A stretch of DNA of 50,827 nucleotides. Source: Alphaproteobacteria bacterium (GTDB lineage Bacteria > Pseudomonadota > Alphaproteobacteria > Rhizobiales > Amorphaceae). Positions within the stretch are counted from its first letter, which is position 1. Each line of letters opens with the position of its first letter. The stretch is from contig JAUIJH010000019.1 of the NCBI GenBank assembly GCA_030431335.1, positions 1-50,827 on the forward strand, in the 5' to 3' direction. The position numbers and the translations under genes are program-made. The notes beneath the pieces are model-generated. The model saw only the letters and a list, made by a program, of their open reading frames with translations. It ran no database searches and had not been told where the DNA came from. Shown here in pieces: positions 12,785 to 21,238 of this stretch.

Positions 12785-13788
12785 GCAAAGGCTCCTTCGT
12801 CGGCGCGGAGTTCGTCGGAGATCGTGCGTTTGTCTTCGGCGAGCCACAGGGTGACCGTGAGTTCGGAATCGCGGCCGGTGAGGTCGATCACCCGGTTGGT
12901 TTCGAGGTCGGCCATGCGCAGCCAGTCGGCCATCTCGACGCGGCCGATGCCGAGCCGCCGGTGCTGCGCCTCGGTCCGCAGCGCCTCCAGCGCGTGCGGG
13001 GCGAAATCGACCACTAGCAGCCGGCCGCCGGGCGCGAGGGTCCGCGCCACCTCGGCGACGGCGCGGCCGGGGTCGTCCAGGTAGTGCAGCACCTGGTGGA
13101 TGATCACGAGATCGAACGCGTTGCGCGGCTGGGACAGGGCGTAGATGTCGTCCTGCGCGAGGCGGGCGTTGCGGATCCCGGCGCGGTCGAGATTGGCGCG
13201 GGCGACGGCCAGCATCGCGGCGGAGGCGTCGATGCCGATCGCCTTGGTGCAGCGGCCGGCCAAGAGCTCGAGCATCCGCCCGGTGCCGGTGCCGACGTCC
13301 AAGAGCGCGCCGATGGGCGCCTTGCCGAGCAGCTTCTCGATCGTTGCCTCCACTTCCGCGTCGGGCGCGTGCAAGGAGCGGATGCGATCCCAGACGGCGG
13401 CGTTGGCGGAGAAGAAGCTGGCCGCGGCCTCGGCGTTGGCGCGGCGGGTGGCGGCGCGGCGCTCGAGGTCGCGCTCGAGCGTGCCGTCGGCGGGGTCGAG
13501 CAGGGCGAGGATGGCGGCTGCGGGGCGCTTGCCGCTGGGCTCCTCGGCAAGGCGGTAGAAGGCCCACGCGCCCTCGGTGGAGCGCGTGACGAGGCCGGCG
13601 TCGGCCAGCAGCTTGAGATGGCGCGAGATGCGCGGCTGCGACTGGCCGAGGATGGTGGTGAGATCCTTCACGGTCAGCTCCGCGTCACGCAGAAGCGACA
13701 GGATGCGCAGGCGCGTCGTTTCGCCCGCTGCACGCAGCGCGGCGACCAGTTGGTCGTGTCCGAGTGTGGGCGGCTGCCGCAACGCCAT
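12781..13788 (-). CDS. ArsR-type regulator fused to a SAM-methyltransferase-like domain (SahR-like)
   Basis: A 335-residue fusion. Residues 1-95 form an ArsR winged helix (TRLRILSLLRDAELTVKDLTTILGQSQPRISRHLKLLADAGLV). Residues about 130-320 form a class I methyltransferase fold (LLDVGTGTGRMLELLAG, IGIDASAAML, VIIHQVLHYLDDPGRAVAEV). In proteobacteria this architecture next to methionine-cycle genes is known as SahR, which senses S-adenosylhomocysteine with the methyltransferase-like domain and controls SAM recycling genes. Here it is the first gene of regulator-metF-metH and sits directly behind a perfect inverted repeat overlapping its own promoter, so autoregulation is very likely. True methyltransferase activity cannot be excluded. 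The symbol is left blank because binding specificity is inferred. Confidence 0.85.
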   Translation of the reverse strand: MALRQPPTLGHDQLVAALRAAGETTRLRILSLLRDAELTVKDLTTILGQSQPRISRHLKLLADAGLVTRSTEGAWAFYRLAEEPSGKRPAAAILALLDPADGTLERDLERRAATRRANAEAAASFFSANAAVWDRIRSLHAPDAEVEATIEKLLGKAPIGALLDVGTGTGRMLELLAGRCTKAIGIDASAAMLAVARANLDRAGIRNARLAQDDIYALSQPRNAFDLVIIHQVLHYLDDPGRAVAEVARTLAPGGRLLVVDFAPHALEALRTEAQHRRLGIGRVEMADWLRMADLETNRVIDLTGRDSELTVTLWLAEDKRTISDELRADEGAFA

Positions 13789-13803
13789 TCGCTAGATCCC
13801 GAT

Positions 13804-13819
13804 ATAAAGATTTCTTTAT
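13804..13819. promoter_or_regulatory. Predicted operator of the ArsR/SahR-like regulator
   Basis: ATAAAGATTTCTTTAT is a perfect 7+7 inverted repeat around a TT centre. It lies 16-31 bases upstream of the regulator's ATG and immediately downstream of the predicted -10 element, so a bound dimer would cover the transcription start. AT-rich short palindromes of this sort are typical ArsR-family operators. It stands out in otherwise very GC-rich DNA. Confidence 0.75.
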
Positions 13820-13822
13820 GGC

Positions 13823-13851
13823 TTTATTGTGCGCCTCCGGCCTCGTGTCAA
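13823..13851 (-). promoter_or_regulatory. Predicted sigma-70 promoter of the regulator-metF-metH operon
   Basis: On the minus strand a perfect -35 TTGACA (13851-13846) is separated by 17 bases from a -10-like AATAAA (13828-13823). Transcription would start near 13816, inside the palindromic operator. Spacing and position relative to the ATG at 13788 fit a repressible promoter. Confidence 0.6.
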
Positions 13852-13921
13852 CCGGCGGCGTCACATATCGGCGTCGCGCTGGACGCGGCGGAGGGGCGGC
13901 AAGGCGGCAGCGGCGGCGGGT

Positions 13922-15394
13922 TCAGTCGCCGGCGAGGGCCTTGATCTCGGCCAGGAGGGCGGTGGGCACGGTGTAGACGGCGCCCGAGTGGCGGCGCGCA
14001 TGGCGGCTTGCGCCGGGCAGGCGGGCGCCGGGCACCGCCGCGAGGCGGTCGAGGAACGCCTCGGCGCGGGCGAGCGCGTCCGGTCCGCCGAGCTTGGCCG
14101 GCGACATCGCCAGCACGAAGACGCCGCCGACGGGTACGCCGCTTGCGACCGCGTCCGCACTCGCCTCGTCGGAGAACATGTCGCCGACCACGCCGGCGGC
14201 GAGCAGCTCCACCATCAGGGCGAGGGCCGCGCCCTTGTGGCCGCCGAAGGCGGTCTGCGCGCCGGCGAGGATGGCGGCGGGGTCGCGCGTCGCCTGGCCG
14301 GCCGCGTCGATGCCGACGCCGGGCGGCACGCTCGCCCCGTCGCGGGCGGCGATCTGGATCGCGCCGCGGGCCATGGTGGAGACGGCGAAATCGAACACCA
14401 CCGGGCCGCCCGCGCGCGGGAAGGCGAAGGCGATGGGGTTGGTGCCGAAAAAGGCTTGTCGGCCGCCGTGCGGGGCGACATAGGGGAAGTTGGCCGTGCA
14501 GGCGAGGGCGGCGAGGCCGCGCTCGGCGAGGTACTCCACCTCGTGCCACAAGGCGGCGTAGTGGGCGGCGTTGCGCAAGGCGAGCACGGCGGCACCCTCC
14601 GCCTCGGCGCGCTGCGCGAGGACGGGCAGCGCCAACCGGTAGGCGGTGGAGGCTGCGCCGCGGTCGCCATCGACGATCACCGCCGCACCGGGGGCGGGCA
14701 ACAGGCGCGGGCGGGCGCGGCCGTTGAGCACTCCCGATTTGATCGCGGCGACGTAGCCCGGCACGCGGAACACGCCGTGGGTGGCGGTGCCGTCGCGCTC
14801 GGCCGCCATCACGGTGTCGGCGATGGCGCGGGCGTTGTCCGCGTCGGCGCCGGCCCGCGCCAGGGCGCGCTCCACCAGGCCGTCGAGGCTCGCGAGCGTG
14901 ACGGGCTCGCTCGGGACGGCCGGGGGCGCGTCGAAGGCGGCGAGGCGCAGAGCCGCGATCTTGTGCACCTCGTCGAGTGCGGCGCGGAACTCGGCCTTTC
15001 GGTCCCGGCTGACGCGCTCCTTGAAGGTGGCGAGGATCTGGTGCCGGTCGAGCCCCTTCACCGCGATGATGAAGGGGAAGCCGAAGCGCGACTTGTAGTG
15101 GTCGTTGAGCGACTGGAAGGCGGCGAATTCTTCGGGGGTGCAGCGGTCGAGCCCGGCGCCGGCCTGTTCCTCGGTGGATTCGGCCGTGAGCGCCGTGCCG
15201 AGGCGGCCGGCAAGGTCCGGATGCTCGCGCAGGAGGTGCAGGTGGGCTTCGGGGCCGGCCCGCTCCACGATGCGGCGGAAGATCGGGGCGAGGTCGTCGC
15301 TGTCGTCGATGCCGCCGTCATAGGCGCGGTGCGCCACCCAGGGGCTGTGCTCGTAGACATTGCCGTAGCGGGAGACGAATTCGTCGCGCGTCAA
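13922..15394 (-). CDS. Fusion of OHCU decarboxylase (UraD) and Ldh/AllD-type NAD(P) dehydrogenase
   Basis: A 490-residue two-domain enzyme. Residues 1-155 are UraD-like: HSPWVA (16-21), REHPDLAG with the catalytic-type His58, and SRFGFPFI (102-109); UraD decarboxylates OHCU to (S)-allantoin. Residues about 165-490 belong to the malate/L-lactate/ureidoglycolate dehydrogenase family, with AERDGTATHGVFRVPGY, the catalytic-type His in NAAHYAALW and FFGTNPIAFAFPR; AllD of this family oxidises ureidoglycolate. The TTG start (15394) is supported by GGAGGAGG six bases upstream and by the typical UraD N-terminus. It follows xdhC by 90 bases in a purine operon. The reading frame is continuous with no internal stop, so the fusion looks real. 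The dehydrogenase substrate is inferred from context. Confidence 0.88.
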   Translation of the reverse strand: MTRDEFVSRYGNVYEHSPWVAHRAYDGGIDDSDDLAPIFRRIVERAGPEAHLHLLREHPDLAGRLGTALTAESTEEQAGAGLDRCTPEEFAAFQSLNDHYKSRFGFPFIIAVKGLDRHQILATFKERVSRDRKAEFRAALDEVHKIAALRLAAFDAPPAVPSEPVTLASLDGLVERALARAGADADNARAIADTVMAAERDGTATHGVFRVPGYVAAIKSGVLNGRARPRLLPAPGAAVIVDGDRGAASTAYRLALPVLAQRAEAEGAAVLALRNAAHYAALWHEVEYLAERGLAALACTANFPYVAPHGGRQAFFGTNPIAFAFPRAGGPVVFDFAVSTMARGAIQIAARDGASVPPGVGIDAAGQATRDPAAILAGAQTAFGGHKGAALALMVELLAAGVVGDMFSDEASADAVASGVPVGGVFVLAMSPAKLGGPDALARAEAFLDRLAAVPGARLPGASRHARRHSGAVYTVPTALLAEIKALAGD

Positions 15395-15484
15395 GGACAG
15401 CCTCCTCCGGGCGGGACGGCGCGTCCGGGCACCGTCGGCGCGCCAGCGTAGGCCGGGACGGGGGTTGCCGCAACGCGGCGCACG

Positions 15485-16297
15485 TCACCCGGCATCGGCC
15501 TCGCCGAGCGCCAGAAGCTGCGCCGCCACCGAGGCGGCGATGACGGCCGGCGCCTTGCCGCGGATCTGCGGCAGGCCGATCGGACACGTGAGCCGGGACG
15601 TGTCGAGCCCGCGCTCGTGCAGCCGGCGGACGAAGGTGGCGCGCTTGGTGGCCGAGCCGATCAGGCCGAGGAAGCGGAAGGGCCGCGCGAGGACGGCCGC
15701 GACGATTTCCAGATCCACCGCGTGGCTGTGGGTCATCACGAGGTGGATGGCGTCGTCCGGCGCGGCGGAAGCGGCGGTTTCGGGCAGCGCCAGGCGGTGG
15801 CAGGGAATGGCGGCCGCCACCGGCCATGCGGCTTCCGCGCGCGCATCGATCAGGGTGAGCGCGAACGGCAGCGGGCCAAGCGCCGCGACGAGGGCGAGCC
15901 CCACGTGCCCCGCGCCGTAGACGATGACGGGCGCGGGCGCCGCGTCGCGCAACAGCGGGCCGCCGTCCCATAGCGCGAGGGGGGCGGCGGCGATGTCCGC
16001 CGGCGCGCGGGCGAGCGCCACGGTCATGTGGCCGCCGCAGCACTGGTCGAGGGCGGGGCCGAGCGGCAGGGCGAGCCGGGTTGGGCCCGTCCCGTCGGCG
16101 AGGAGGGCACGGGCGGCGGCAATGGCCCGCCGCTCCGCCTCGCCGCCGCCGATGGTGCCGGCCGTCGCGGTGGGCGAGACGATCATCCACGCGCCCACCT
16201 CGCGCGGGGTGGAACCCTCGGCCCGCTCCAGAAGGGCGACGGCGACGGGTTCCGCCGCCGCCATCTTGCGCAAGGTGGCGAGCCGCGCCTCGGCCAT
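15485..16297 (-). CDS. xdhC: Xanthine dehydrogenase accessory (Moco sulfuration/insertion) protein
   Basis: XdhC binds molybdenum cofactor, supports its sulfuration and delivers it to xanthine dehydrogenase. The 270-residue protein has an N-terminal XdhC/CoxI domain (EGSTPREVGAWMIV, GTIGGGEAE, QCCGGHMTV) and a C-terminal Rossmann domain (VIVYGAGHVGLALV, VMTHSHAVDLEI, FLGLIGSATKRATF). Its ATG shares one base with the xdhB TGA, so the two are co-translated. Length and motif order match the family. The next gene downstream is the UraD-dehydrogenase fusion. Confidence 0.96.
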   Translation of the reverse strand: MAEARLATLRKMAAAEPVAVALLERAEGSTPREVGAWMIVSPTATAGTIGGGEAERRAIAAARALLADGTGPTRLALPLGPALDQCCGGHMTVALARAPADIAAAPLALWDGGPLLRDAAPAPVIVYGAGHVGLALVAALGPLPFALTLIDARAEAAWPVAAAIPCHRLALPETAASAAPDDAIHLVMTHSHAVDLEIVAAVLARPFRFLGLIGSATKRATFVRRLHERGLDTSRLTCPIGLPQIRGKAPAVIAASVAAQLLALGEADAG

Positions 16298-18654
16298 CAG
16301 TGCCCCGAGAGGGTTTTCAGGATCCGCTCGGGCGTCGCCGGGGTGTCGAGATGGTGGAAGTCCTCCCGCACCGAAGCGATGGCGTCGCCGATCGCCTGAT
16401 GGGCCGAGATCGCCAGCATCAGCGGCGGTTCGCCCACCGCCTTGGAGCGGCGGATGGCCGGCTCGCGGTTCTCGCCCTTGGGCCAGATCTTGATGCGCAT
16501 GTCGGGCGCGCGATCGGAAGCGCAGGGGATCTTGTAAGTGGAGGGCGCGTGCGTCTTGAGCCGGCCCTCGCCGTCGAACACCAGCTCCTCGCTGATCAGC
16601 CAGCCCGCGCCCTGCACATAGCCGCCTTCGATCTGGCCGAGATCGACGGCCGGGTTCAGCGAACGCCCGCAATCGTTGAGAATGTCGACGCGCAGGATGC
16701 GGCTTTCGCCCGTCAGCGTGTCGATGGCCACCTCGGTGACGGCCGCTCCATAGGCGAAATAGTAGAACGGGCGGCCCTTCACGTTGGGCCGGTCCCACGA
16801 AATCTTGGGCGTCGCGTAAAAGCCCGAGGACGACATGGAGATGCGCGCGTACCAGGCGTCGTGGCACACCTCGGCGAGGTCGTGCGACGCGTCGCCCACG
16901 TGCACCATGCCGTCCGCGAACGTCACCGCGTCCTCGGGGACGCCGCCGCGCTCGGCCAGGAAGGCGACGAGGCGGGCGCGGATCTTCTGGCAGGCGTCCA
17001 GCACGGCCATGGCGTTCATGTCGGCGCCGGAGGAGGCGGCGGTGGGGGCCGCGTTGGGCACCTTGTCGGTGCGCGTCGCGGTCACCTTCACGCGCGAGGT
17101 CGGCACGCCGAACACGTCGGCCGCCACTTGCGCGCACTTGATATAGACGCCCTGGCCCATCTCGATGCCGCCGTGATTGATCATCACGGAGCCGTCCTTG
17201 TAGACGTGCACCAGGGCACCGGCCTGGTTGAGCCAGGTGAGGGTGAAGGAGATGCCGAACTTCACCGGTGTCAGCGACAGGCCCTTCTTGATGATGGGCG
17301 AGCGCGCGTTCCAGTCCGTCACCGCTATGCGCCGGGCGGCATAGTCGGCGCTGGCGGCGAGCTCCTCCACGATCTCCTCGATCACCAAGTCGTCCACCAC
17401 CATGCCGTAGTGGGTGGTGCGCTCCGCCTCCGGCGCGTCGGCGCGGTAGAGGTTGACGCGGCGCACGTCGAGCGCGTCGCGCCCCGTGGCGTGGGCGACA
17501 TGCTCGATGACGCGCTCCATGCCCACCATGCCCTGCGGCCCGCCGAAGCCGCGGAAGGCGGTGTTGGACGGCGTGTTGGTGCGCCAGCGGTTGGAGACCA
17601 CCTCCATCGCCGGCACATAATAGGAGCTGTCGGCGTGGAACATCGCCCGGTCGCAGATGCCGCGCGACAGGTCCAGCGACCAGCCGCAGCGCGCATGCTG
17701 GACGAAGCGCACGCCGTGGAGGCGGCCGGTCTCGTCGAAGCCCGCCTCGTACTCGATGAGGTAGTCGTGGCGCTTGCCGGTGATGATGAAATCGTCGTCG
17801 CGGTCGTAGCGGATCTTGGCGGGGCGGCCGGTGAGGCGGGCTGCGAGCGCGGCCACCGCGGCGGGCAAGTTGCCCTGGCTCTCCTTGCCGCCGAAGCCGC
17901 CGCCGAGCCGCCGCACCTCGATGGTGACGGCATTGCTCGGCACCCCAAGGACGCGCGCCACCACCTCCTGGCACTCGGCCGGGTACTGGTTGGATGAGAT
18001 GACGTGCATCTCGTCGTCCTCGCCGGGGGTGGCGACGGCGACCTGGCTTTCCAGCGCGAAATGCTCCTGGCCGCCGATCTCGATGCGGCCCGACACGCGC
18101 TTTGGCGCCGCGGCGATGGCGGCAACCGGGTCGCCGCGCAGCATCCGGTAGGGCTCCTCCACGTGGGTGCCGGCCTTGATCGCATCCTCGATGGTGACGA
18201 TGGGCGTCTCCGGCGCGGCCTCCAGGATGGCGAAGCTCGACGCGAGGCGGGCGGCCCGGCGGCTGGTGGCGACCACGGCGAACAGCGGCTGGCCCTCGTA
18301 CAGCACCTCGCCCTCGCCGCCGACCAGGGCGAGCATCGGCTCGTCCTGGCGCACGGGGCCGACATCGTTGATGCCGGGCACGTCGTCGCCGGTCAGCACC
18401 GCGACGACCCCGGCCGCCTCGCGCACGGCCGTCAGGTCGGCCCGCACCCGGCCGCGCGCGAACCCGGCGTAGCCGATGTGCACGTGCACCATGGCGGCGG
18501 GCTCGGCGATGTCGTCGGCGTAGACGGCCGTGCCGGCGACGTGCTTGTGGCCCGAATCGTGCGGGATCGGCTTGTGGGCGGACTGGCCGGCGGCCGCGCC
18601 GGCGGGGACCGCCTTGCGGGCGGCCTGTTCGGTGAGGGGCACGAGATCATCCAT
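16297..18654 (-). CDS. xdhB: Xanthine dehydrogenase, molybdopterin-binding subunit
   Basis: Catalytic large subunit that hydroxylates hypoxanthine and xanthine to urate. The 785-residue protein shows GHKHVAGTAVYADDI near the N-terminus, GQEHFALESQ (GQ-x-HFYLE-type Moco motif), RLGGGFGGKES, the substrate-pocket segment NTAFRGFGGPQGM, EMGQGVYIKCAQV and the C-terminal VGEPPLMLAISAHQAI containing the catalytic Glu. All expected active-site blocks are present. It follows xdhA by nine bases with a GAGGTG ribosome binding site and overlaps xdhC. Typical of the split bacterial XDH (XdhA plus XdhB). Confidence 0.97.
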   Translation of the reverse strand: MDDLVPLTEQAARKAVPAGAAAGQSAHKPIPHDSGHKHVAGTAVYADDIAEPAAMVHVHIGYAGFARGRVRADLTAVREAAGVVAVLTGDDVPGINDVGPVRQDEPMLALVGGEGEVLYEGQPLFAVVATSRRAARLASSFAILEAAPETPIVTIEDAIKAGTHVEEPYRMLRGDPVAAIAAAPKRVSGRIEIGGQEHFALESQVAVATPGEDDEMHVISSNQYPAECQEVVARVLGVPSNAVTIEVRRLGGGFGGKESQGNLPAAVAALAARLTGRPAKIRYDRDDDFIITGKRHDYLIEYEAGFDETGRLHGVRFVQHARCGWSLDLSRGICDRAMFHADSSYYVPAMEVVSNRWRTNTPSNTAFRGFGGPQGMVGMERVIEHVAHATGRDALDVRRVNLYRADAPEAERTTHYGMVVDDLVIEEIVEELAASADYAARRIAVTDWNARSPIIKKGLSLTPVKFGISFTLTWLNQAGALVHVYKDGSVMINHGGIEMGQGVYIKCAQVAADVFGVPTSRVKVTATRTDKVPNAAPTAASSGADMNAMAVLDACQKIRARLVAFLAERGGVPEDAVTFADGMVHVGDASHDLAEVCHDAWYARISMSSSGFYATPKISWDRPNVKGRPFYYFAYGAAVTEVAIDTLTGESRILRVDILNDCGRSLNPAVDLGQIEGGYVQGAGWLISEELVFDGEGRLKTHAPSTYKIPCASDRAPDMRIKIWPKGENREPAIRRSKAVGEPPLMLAISAHQAIGDAIASVREDFHHLDTPATPERILKTLSGH

Positions 18655-18663
18655 GGGGGCACC

Positions 18664-20115
18664 TCATGCGGCGAGGCCGGCGAGCGCGGTGCCGGCCAGA
18701 CGGGTCGGCGTCGCGGGGTCGGTGCGCTCGACGAAGTCGCGCGTCAGCAGGTTCGCCGCCACCTTGAGCCGGTATTCGGCCGAGGCCCGCAGGTCGGAGA
18801 TCGGCTGGAAATCCTCCGCGAGCGCGTCAGCGGCGGCGGCGATGGCGTCCCTGTCGTAGCGGCGGCCGATGAGGGCGGCCTCGGCGGCCTTGGCGCGCTT
18901 GGGCGTCGCGGCCATGCCGCCGGCGGCGATGCGGGCAGAGCGCACGGTGTCGCCGTCGAACTCCAGCGCGATGGCCAGCATCACCGCGCTGATGTCCGAA
19001 TCGAGGCGCTTGGTGATCTTGTGGCAGGTGAGGCGGGCGAGCCCGTCGAGCGGGATCAGGACGCCGCGCACATACTCGCCCGGCTCCAGGTCCTGCTTGC
19101 CGTAGGCGATGAAGAAATCCTCCAGCGGCATCTTGCGCCGTCCGCCGGCCTTGGCGATGGACAGCGTCGCCCCGGCCGCGATCAGCGCCGGCGGCAGGTC
19201 GCCGATGGGCGAGCCGTTGGCGATGTTGCCCCCGACCGTGCCGGCGCTGCGCACCTGCAAGCCCCCGAAGCGGCGCATCATCTCCGCCAGCGAGGGCGAG
19301 ATGCCGGAGATGGTGTGCGCGAACGTCTCCTGCGGGACGGCGGCGCCCACCATCAGCATGTCGTCCTCGACGGCGACGGCCTGCAACTCGCGCACCTGAC
19401 CTATGAAAATGGTGGTCTGCGGATCGTACAGCTTCTTGGTGATCCACAGGCCGACGTCGGTGGCGCCGGCGATGATGCGCGCGTTGGGATGGGCGGCGAG
19501 GTTGTGCGCGAAGGACGCCTCGTCGTGCGGCACGATGACGTGGTGGCGGCCGACGCTCATTTCCAGCGGGCCGATGGCGCCGATCTGTAGGGCCAGCGCG
19601 GTCTCGGCCGCGGCGTCGCGCGCGGCGTCGGCCGCCTGCGCCGAGGCCTGCGCGGCGGCGAGGATCGGGCCGTAGCCGGTGCATCGGCACAGGTTGCCGG
19701 CGAGCCGGTCCTCCAGCGCCTGCCGGTCGGTGGGGGCGCCGGGCGGCCGCGCCCACAGGCTCATGACGAAGCCGGGCGTGCAGAAGCCGCACTGGGAGGC
19801 GTGCTGCTCGGCCATCTCGCGCTGGATCGGGTGCGGCGTGTCGCCGTCCGCGACGCCCTCGACGGTGCGCACGGCGGCGCCGTGCACCATCGGCAGCGGC
19901 ATGATGCAGGCGTTGAGCGCGCACGTTTCGAGCCGGCCGTCCGCGGTGGCGCGCTGCACGGCGACGGTGCAGGCGCCGCAATCGCCTTCGGCGCAACCCT
20001 CCTTGGTGCCCACCAGCCCCTCGGCCCGCAGCCACTCGAGCAACGTGAGCGTCGGCGGTGCAGCGACGGTGCGCGCCTTGCCGTTGACCACAAAACGGAT
20101 CGCGCTTTCGTGCAT
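18664..20115 (-). CDS. xdhA: Xanthine dehydrogenase small subunit (2Fe-2S and FAD domains)
   Basis: Electron-transfer subunit of xanthine dehydrogenase. The 483-residue protein starts MHESAIRFVVNGKARTV; residues about 40-160 contain both [2Fe-2S] clusters (EGCAEGDCGACTVAV, then QCGFCTPGFVMSL with GNLCRCTGYGPI). The FAD domain follows (HPNARIIAGATDVGLWITK, TVGGNIANGSPIGDLPPALIAAGA) with a CODH flavoprotein C-terminal domain. The ATG at 20115 overlaps the uraH stop by one base. The longer in-frame extension upstream is uraH read out of frame. Confidence 0.97.
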   Translation of the reverse strand: MHESAIRFVVNGKARTVAAPPTLTLLEWLRAEGLVGTKEGCAEGDCGACTVAVQRATADGRLETCALNACIMPLPMVHGAAVRTVEGVADGDTPHPIQREMAEQHASQCGFCTPGFVMSLWARPPGAPTDRQALEDRLAGNLCRCTGYGPILAAAQASAQAADAARDAAAETALALQIGAIGPLEMSVGRHHVIVPHDEASFAHNLAAHPNARIIAGATDVGLWITKKLYDPQTTIFIGQVRELQAVAVEDDMLMVGAAVPQETFAHTISGISPSLAEMMRRFGGLQVRSAGTVGGNIANGSPIGDLPPALIAAGATLSIAKAGGRRKMPLEDFFIAYGKQDLEPGEYVRGVLIPLDGLARLTCHKITKRLDSDISAVMLAIALEFDGDTVRSARIAAGGMAATPKRAKAAEAALIGRRYDRDAIAAAADALAEDFQPISDLRASAEYRLKVAANLLTRDFVERTDPATPTRLAGTALAGLAA

Positions 20116-20462
20116 CAGCTGCCCCTGTACGTCGAATACCCGTAGGGCGAGATCAACAGCGGCACATGATAGTGCGCCGCCTCGTCCGAAATCCCGAAGG
20201 CGATCACCACCACGTCGAGGAAAGCCGGGTCGGTGAGGCTCACCCCGATGCGGCGGAAATAGTCGCCAACGGCGAATTCCAGCACATAGCGGCCCGTCTT
20301 GAAAGCCTCGCCCGCGAGGATCGGCGCTTCGAGCCGCCCGTCGGCGTTGGTGGTGCCGGAGGCGATCTCGCTGCCGTCGGCCGTGCACAGCGTGACCTGG
20401 ACGCCGGCGGCGGGTGCGCCGTGCGCGGTGTCCAGGATGTGAGTGGTGAGCGCGCCGGTCAT
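20115..20462 (-). CDS. uraH: 5-Hydroxyisourate hydrolase
   Basis: Transthyretin-like hydrolase converting 5-hydroxyisourate to OHCU, the substrate of UraD. The 115-residue protein has the hallmark N-terminal LTTHILDTAHGAPAAG (catalytic His), YVLEFAVGDYFRR, HYHVPLLISPYGYSTYRGS and the diagnostic C-terminal YRGS tetrapeptide. ATG 20462 overlaps the permease stop (ATGA), and its own stop overlaps xdhA. Its placement between a transporter and xanthine dehydrogenase, and upstream of the UraD fusion, defines the cluster as purine/urate catabolism. Confidence 0.97.
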   Translation of the reverse strand: MTGALTTHILDTAHGAPAAGVQVTLCTADGSEIASGTTNADGRLEAPILAGEAFKTGRYVLEFAVGDYFRRIGVSLTDPAFLDVVVIAFGISDEAAHYHVPLLISPYGYSTYRGS

Positions 20463-21232
20463 GGCCGGCGCTCGCTGCGATGGGCCCACCCGGTGGTGCG
20501 CTTTTCGATCTCGGCCATGATTGCGTACATCACGATGCCCTCCACTGCGAGCGCCACCAGCCCGGCGAAAACCAGCGGCACGTTGAACTGCGACTGCGCC
20601 GACAGCATCATATGACCGAGCCCGGCGTTGGCGGCCACCGTTTCGGAGATGACCGAGCCGACGAAGGCGAGAGTGATCGCCACCTTCAGCGACCCGAAGA
20701 AATAGGGCATCGCGCGCGGAATGCCGATCTTGGTCATCACCTGCCACTTGCCGCCGCCCAGCGCGCGCAGCACGTCTTCGAGCTCCGGCTCGATGGTGGC
20801 GAGCCCGGTGGCGACGTTCACCACCACCGGAAAGAAGGCGATCAGGAAGGCGGTGAGGATCGCCGGCACCGTGCCGATGCCGAACCAGATCACCAGGATG
20901 GGCACGACCGCCACCTTGGGGATTGAGTTGAAGCCCACCATCAGCGGGTAGAGGCCGGCATAGATCGAGCGCGACCAGCCCACCAGGAGCCCCAGCGCCA
21001 GCCCGCCGACGACGGCGAGGGCAAAGCCGGCCGTCGTCGTCCACAAGGTGACGAGGGAGTTCTTCCAGATCGCCGGCCAGTATTCCACGATGGCGACGAC
21101 GATGCGCGTCGGCGCCGGCAGCACATAGACCGGCATGTCGCCGAGCCGCACCGCCGCCTCCCACAACACGATGAGGCCGGCCGCATAGACGTACGGCGCG
21201 ACCTTTTCGAACGTGCTGGCCGGGCGCGCCAT
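20459..21232 (-). CDS. ABC transporter permease (nitrate/taurine/thiamine-precursor type)
   Basis: A 257-residue inner-membrane permease of the SsuC/ThiX class with about six hydrophobic segments. The cytoplasmic coupling helix motif is recognisable in VLRALGGGKWQVMTKIGIPRAMPYFFGSLKVA (EAA loop). It starts six bases after the binding-protein gene and overlaps uraH, so it is embedded in the purine operon and a purine, allantoin or pyrimidine-like substrate is likely. No ATP-binding subunit is found on either side within the window. Confidence 0.9.
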   Translation of the reverse strand: MARPASTFEKVAPYVYAAGLIVLWEAAVRLGDMPVYVLPAPTRIVVAIVEYWPAIWKNSLVTLWTTTAGFALAVVGGLALGLLVGWSRSIYAGLYPLMVGFNSIPKVAVVPILVIWFGIGTVPAILTAFLIAFFPVVVNVATGLATIEPELEDVLRALGGGKWQVMTKIGIPRAMPYFFGSLKVAITLAFVGSVISETVAANAGLGHMMLSAQSQFNVPLVFAGLVALAVEGIVMYAIMAEIEKRTTGWAHRSERRP

Positions 21233-21238
21233 CGGCGG

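Noticed and set aside
13789..13921. SAM/SAH riboswitch in front of the methionine operon
   Set aside because: The leader is only about 28 bases between the predicted start point and the ATG, too short for a riboswitch; control by the palindromic operator is the simpler reading.
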